Source: Megamonas funiformis | Lineage (GTDB): Bacteria; Bacillota; Negativicutes; Selenomonadales; Selenomonadaceae | Direction: 5' to 3' | Length of the DNA stretch: 64,000 nucleotides | Assembly: GCF_010669225.1 (NCBI RefSeq) | Contig: NZ_CP048627.1 | Coordinates: 744,001 to 808,000, forward strand | Shown: in pieces, positions 63,767 through 64,000 of the stretch | Layout of the letters: every line of letters starts with the position of its first letter | Position numbering within the stretch: the stretch's first letter is position 1 | Program-made: the position numbers and the translations under genes | The notes under the pieces: generated by a model | Told to the model about the DNA's origin: nothing | What the model saw: the letters and a program-made list of their open reading frames with translations, nothing else | Database searches by the model: none

Positions 63767-64000
63767 ATGAAAGCATTAGTAAAAATGGAACCAGGTGCTG
63801 GTAATTGGCAAATAATTGATAAACCAGAACCTACAATAAATAAAGATCAAGTAAAAATAAAAGTTGAATATATTGGTGTTTGTGGTAGTGATATTCATAC
63901 ATATGAAGGTCATTATAATATTAATGCTAAAGATTTAATTATAGGGCATGAATTTGCTGGAATTGCTGTAGAAGTAGGCGAAAATGTAAAACATGTAAAA
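63767..64000 (+). CDS. Zinc-dependent alcohol dehydrogenase family protein, 3' end beyond window
   Basis: The first 78 codons of a medium-chain dehydrogenase. The catalytic zinc ligand Cys39 is in GVCGSDIHTYEGH and the His61-Glu62 pair is in GHEFAG. GAGGGG lies about 9 bases before the ATG. Placed after a galactitol-type PTS it is probably a polyol-phosphate dehydrogenase, but the specificity part is outside the window. Confidence 0.88.
   Translation, partial: MKALVKMEPGAGNWQIIDKPEPTINKDQVKIKVEYIGVCGSDIHTYEGHYNINAKDLIIGHEFAGIAVEVGENVKHVK

Overview
The window looks like chromosome of a Gram-negative-walled Firmicute (Negativicutes, Selenomonadales, most like Megamonas). It is very AT-rich. 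It has Firmicute traits: a T-box in front of thrS, a TrpR-like YerC gene, an infC-rpmI-rplT cluster and AGGAGG ribosome binding sites. It also encodes a TonB-dependent outer-membrane receptor, so the cell must have an outer membrane. The genus is inferred from gene content, not from a marker gene. I see no rRNA, tRNA, insertion sequence or prophage.

Layout. 1-3.5 kb: coaD (cut by the edge), rsmD and nadE on the minus strand, then rpmB on the plus strand behind a strong promoter that also precedes a possible 40-residue ORF. 3.6-6.3 kb: a YnbB-like PLP lyase, a duplicated terminator plus Fur-box-like module, and a YitT membrane protein. 6.3-12.8 kb: a polyamine cluster holding two routes to spermidine (SpeD/SpeE and carboxyspermidine dehydrogenase/decarboxylase), fed by arginine decarboxylase and agmatinase. 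13-18.3 kb: a tandem pair of DUF445 membrane proteins and a tandem pair of KtrB/TrkH potassium channels. 18.3-20.2 kb: pduX and cobD for the cobalamin aminopropanol arm. 20.3-28.9 kb: ydcF, a DUF1349 gene, T-box-controlled thrS, a dihydroorotase-like gene, a drug/metabolite exporter, pyrK and pyrD.

29.1-29.8 kb holds an orphan CRISPR array of ten full repeats plus a truncated one, with no cas genes in view. The infC promoter starts a few bases after its last repeat, and infC itself appears to start at AUU. 31.3-38.3 kb: dapL, a GNAT acetyltransferase, a repeat-rich intergenic stretch, an orphan type I specificity subunit (hsdS), and a MurNAc salvage operon (murQ-murP-mupG). 38.4-42.2 kb: two paralogous secreted Asp/Pro/His-rich proteins of unknown function facing a TonB receptor and an unrecognised basic membrane protein.

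42.3-45.2 kb: a bioY-bioD-bioA operon with a probable BirA operator. 45.2-49.8 kb: a sorbitol PTS operon (SorC-type regulator, gutM, srlA, srlE, srlB, srlD). A plus-strand small RNA candidate with its own promoter and terminator lies antisense to its 3' untranslated region. 49.9-59.4 kb: a complete histidine operon led by yerC and hisZ, with an embedded HD-domain gene and a trailing nitroreductase-like gene. 59.5 kb to the end: a PRD-type PTS regulator, a galactitol-type PTS (EIIA, EIIB, EIIC) and the start of a zinc alcohol dehydrogenase.

The most interesting loci are the sRNA opposite the srl operon, the secreted paralog pair beside the TonB receptor, the CRISPR/infC junction, the double spermidine pathway, the orphan hsdS and the dispersed palindromic repeats.
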